33,725 nt of DNA from Streptosporangium subroseum (GTDB taxonomy: Bacteria; Actinomycetota; Actinomycetes; Streptosporangiales; Streptosporangiaceae): contig NZ_FZOD01000088.1 in assembly GCF_900188345.1 (NCBI RefSeq), positions 1-33,725 on the forward strand. Reading direction: 5' to 3'. Under the pieces are notes generated by a model, which had not been told where the DNA came from, searched no databases, and was given only the letters and a program-made list of their open reading frames with translations. Within the stretch, counting starts at the first letter, position 1. The number at the start of each line of letters is the position of its first letter. Positions 32,664-33,725 of the stretch are shown here, one piece after another. The position numbers and the translations under genes are program-made.

Positions 32664-33284
32664 CCCGAAACAGGCCTTTCCGGTCGCATACCATACCGAC
32701 TAGAACCTCTCCTGGAAGAACACACCATGTCGGCCGACACCTCTCACGGCAGGCCTCGCCACCGGCATTCATTGCGGCAGATTCGGCGCCGCCTTTAATG
32801 GAGCCGTCATATCGAAAGCGACCGCCGAAGCCCATCCTCGATCCCGTCCATCATGACGAGAATCAGCGCGTCGGAGGCCCCATCTCTCCCGCGCGAATGA
32901 GACATTGGATAGGCCGACGCGGACGACTCCGTCCTCTCCGAGAGAGAATGCCGGCGGGCCGTCACATCACAACGATTGGCCGTGGACGGTTATGACGTAA
33001 TCCGCCCGCGTCCGCCGAAGGACACTCACCGCGCCAACAACGCCGACTTGATCAGGAGACGGGGGCGAGGCGCTCGTCGTATCTTTCCTGCTCCTCCGCC
33101 TTCCGCTCCCGCCTCTCGCGTTCCCGGGTGCCTTCGCGCCCTGACGATCGCGGCGGCCGGCGAGCCGATCAAGCGCTCTTGGCCGAATGGACGAACATCT
33201 CCCTCCTCTTAGGAAAACCGGACGAATTCCCCCACCCCCGGCCTGTCATACCGTCGCGGTAAACATCCATCGGAGGGATGGCAC
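32664..33284. other. Gene-free stretch before the dipeptidase gene
   Basis: About 620 bases with several short open frames on both strands but none with consistent codon bias or recognisable protein text. It must hold the dipeptidase promoter at its right end, where GGAGGG lies before GTG 33285. I see no hairpin, tRNA or repeat of note. Confidence 0.45.
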
Positions 33285-33725
33285 GTGCCCGTTGATCTTC
33301 ACCACCGCGCCGTCGTCGCAGACACTCATAACGATCTGCTGATGGCGGTTACCGCCAGGCCTCCGGAGCGGTGGGCGTCGTTCTTCCGTGAGCGGTGGCT
33401 GCCCCAGCTGCGTGAGGGCGGGGTGAATCTGCAGGTGCTGCCGGTCTTCATCGACGATCAGTATCGGCCCGAGGGGGCGCTCCGGCAGACGCTGCGCATG
33501 ATCGAGTGTGCGCACACCTTGGCCGAGGGCAACGCCGATGCGGTGCGGCTGTGCACCGACGGAGCGCAGATCGACGCGGCGCTCGGCGAGGGGCTGATCG
33601 CCCTGGTGCTGGCGCTGGAGAGCGCGCCGGGCCTGGATGCGAGCGTGGAGTTGCTGCCCACCGTGCACCGGTTGGGGGTGCGGGTCGCCTCGATCGCGCA
33701 CTGGGGCCGTACCGCGCTGGCCGAC
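33285..33725 (+). CDS. Membrane dipeptidase, peptidase M19 family (5' part)
   Basis: The first 147 codons of a gene that runs off the right edge. ADTHNDLLMAV carries the H-x-D metal-binding motif (H/N-D as in DTHNDLL) of renal-dipeptidase-like enzymes. LIALVLALESAPGL supplies the bridging Glu, and RVASIAHWGRTALAD corresponds to the following strand. Family members hydrolyse dipeptides, often with D-residues, using two zinc ions. GTG 33285 is chosen because GGAGGG lies about eight bases upstream; the ATG at 33278 is out of frame and closes at once. No signal peptide is present, so it should be cytoplasmic, as is usual in actinomycetes. The rest of the active site lies outside the window. Confidence 0.88.
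   Translation, partial: MPVDLHHRAVVADTHNDLLMAVTARPPERWASFFRERWLPQLREGGVNLQVLPVFIDDQYRPEGALRQTLRMIECAHTLAEGNADAVRLCTDGAQIDAALGEGLIALVLALESAPGLDASVELLPTVHRLGVRVASIAHWGRTALAD

Overview
The window reads as chromosomal DNA of a high-GC filamentous actinomycete. It has strong G/C bias at third codon positions, frequent GTG and TTG starts, an AfsR/SARP-type giant regulator, a Hanks-type kinase, DUF4132, and type VII-like (WXG/DUF6571-type) proteins. A Streptosporangiales-type genus is a guess from overall flavour, not something the sequence proves. No tRNA, rRNA, CRISPR array or complete insertion sequence was seen.

Layout. (1) 1-2500: 5' part of a very large secreted DUF11-repeat surface protein on the minus strand, running off the left edge. 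(2) 2933-6687: a minus-strand taurine/sulfonate operon (permease, lipoprotein binding protein, ATPase, TauD-type dioxygenase). (3) 6965-7821: a VOC-like gene divergent from an HxlR regulator, closed by a 19-bp perfect hairpin. (4) 7980-10837: a DUF4132 protein with a small partner. (5) 11285-14460: a type VII-like locus (687-aa protein, lipoprotein, WXG-like small protein) followed by gene debris: a 78-bp copy of the VOC gene joined to the 3' end of a Hint-domain toxin gene. (6) 14519-17583: remnant of a CPBP-protease 5' end, a NarL-type two-component system and a divergent membrane protein. (7) 17690-21769: an AfsR-like regulator with a striking AT-rich inverted repeat upstream, then a truncated CPBP protease and a collapsed histidine-kinase/response-regulator relic. 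(8) 21805-26429: a compact RiPP operon. (9) 26815-33725: a 2-hydroxyacid dehydrogenase, a repeat-containing promoter, a 751-aa protein with an internal minisatellite, a Ser/Thr kinase with a TPR-like tail, a small hypothetical gene, and the start of a membrane dipeptidase running off the right edge.

The most exciting locus is (8). A 56-codon gene at 26259-26429 encodes a precursor with a double-glycine leader and a core rich in Asp, Ser, Thr and Lys. It is followed by a strong hairpin and then four overlapping genes: an ATP-grasp ligase of the microviridin/graspetide type, a PpiC-like maturation protein, a 62-aa stub of a HlyD-type adaptor, and a C39-peptidase ABC exporter. The inferred pathway is that the ATP-grasp enzyme makes side-chain ester/amide crosslinks in the core, the C39 domain cuts after Gly-Gly, and the same transporter exports the product. 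The remaining regions look like ordinary accessory chromosome with several decayed duplications.
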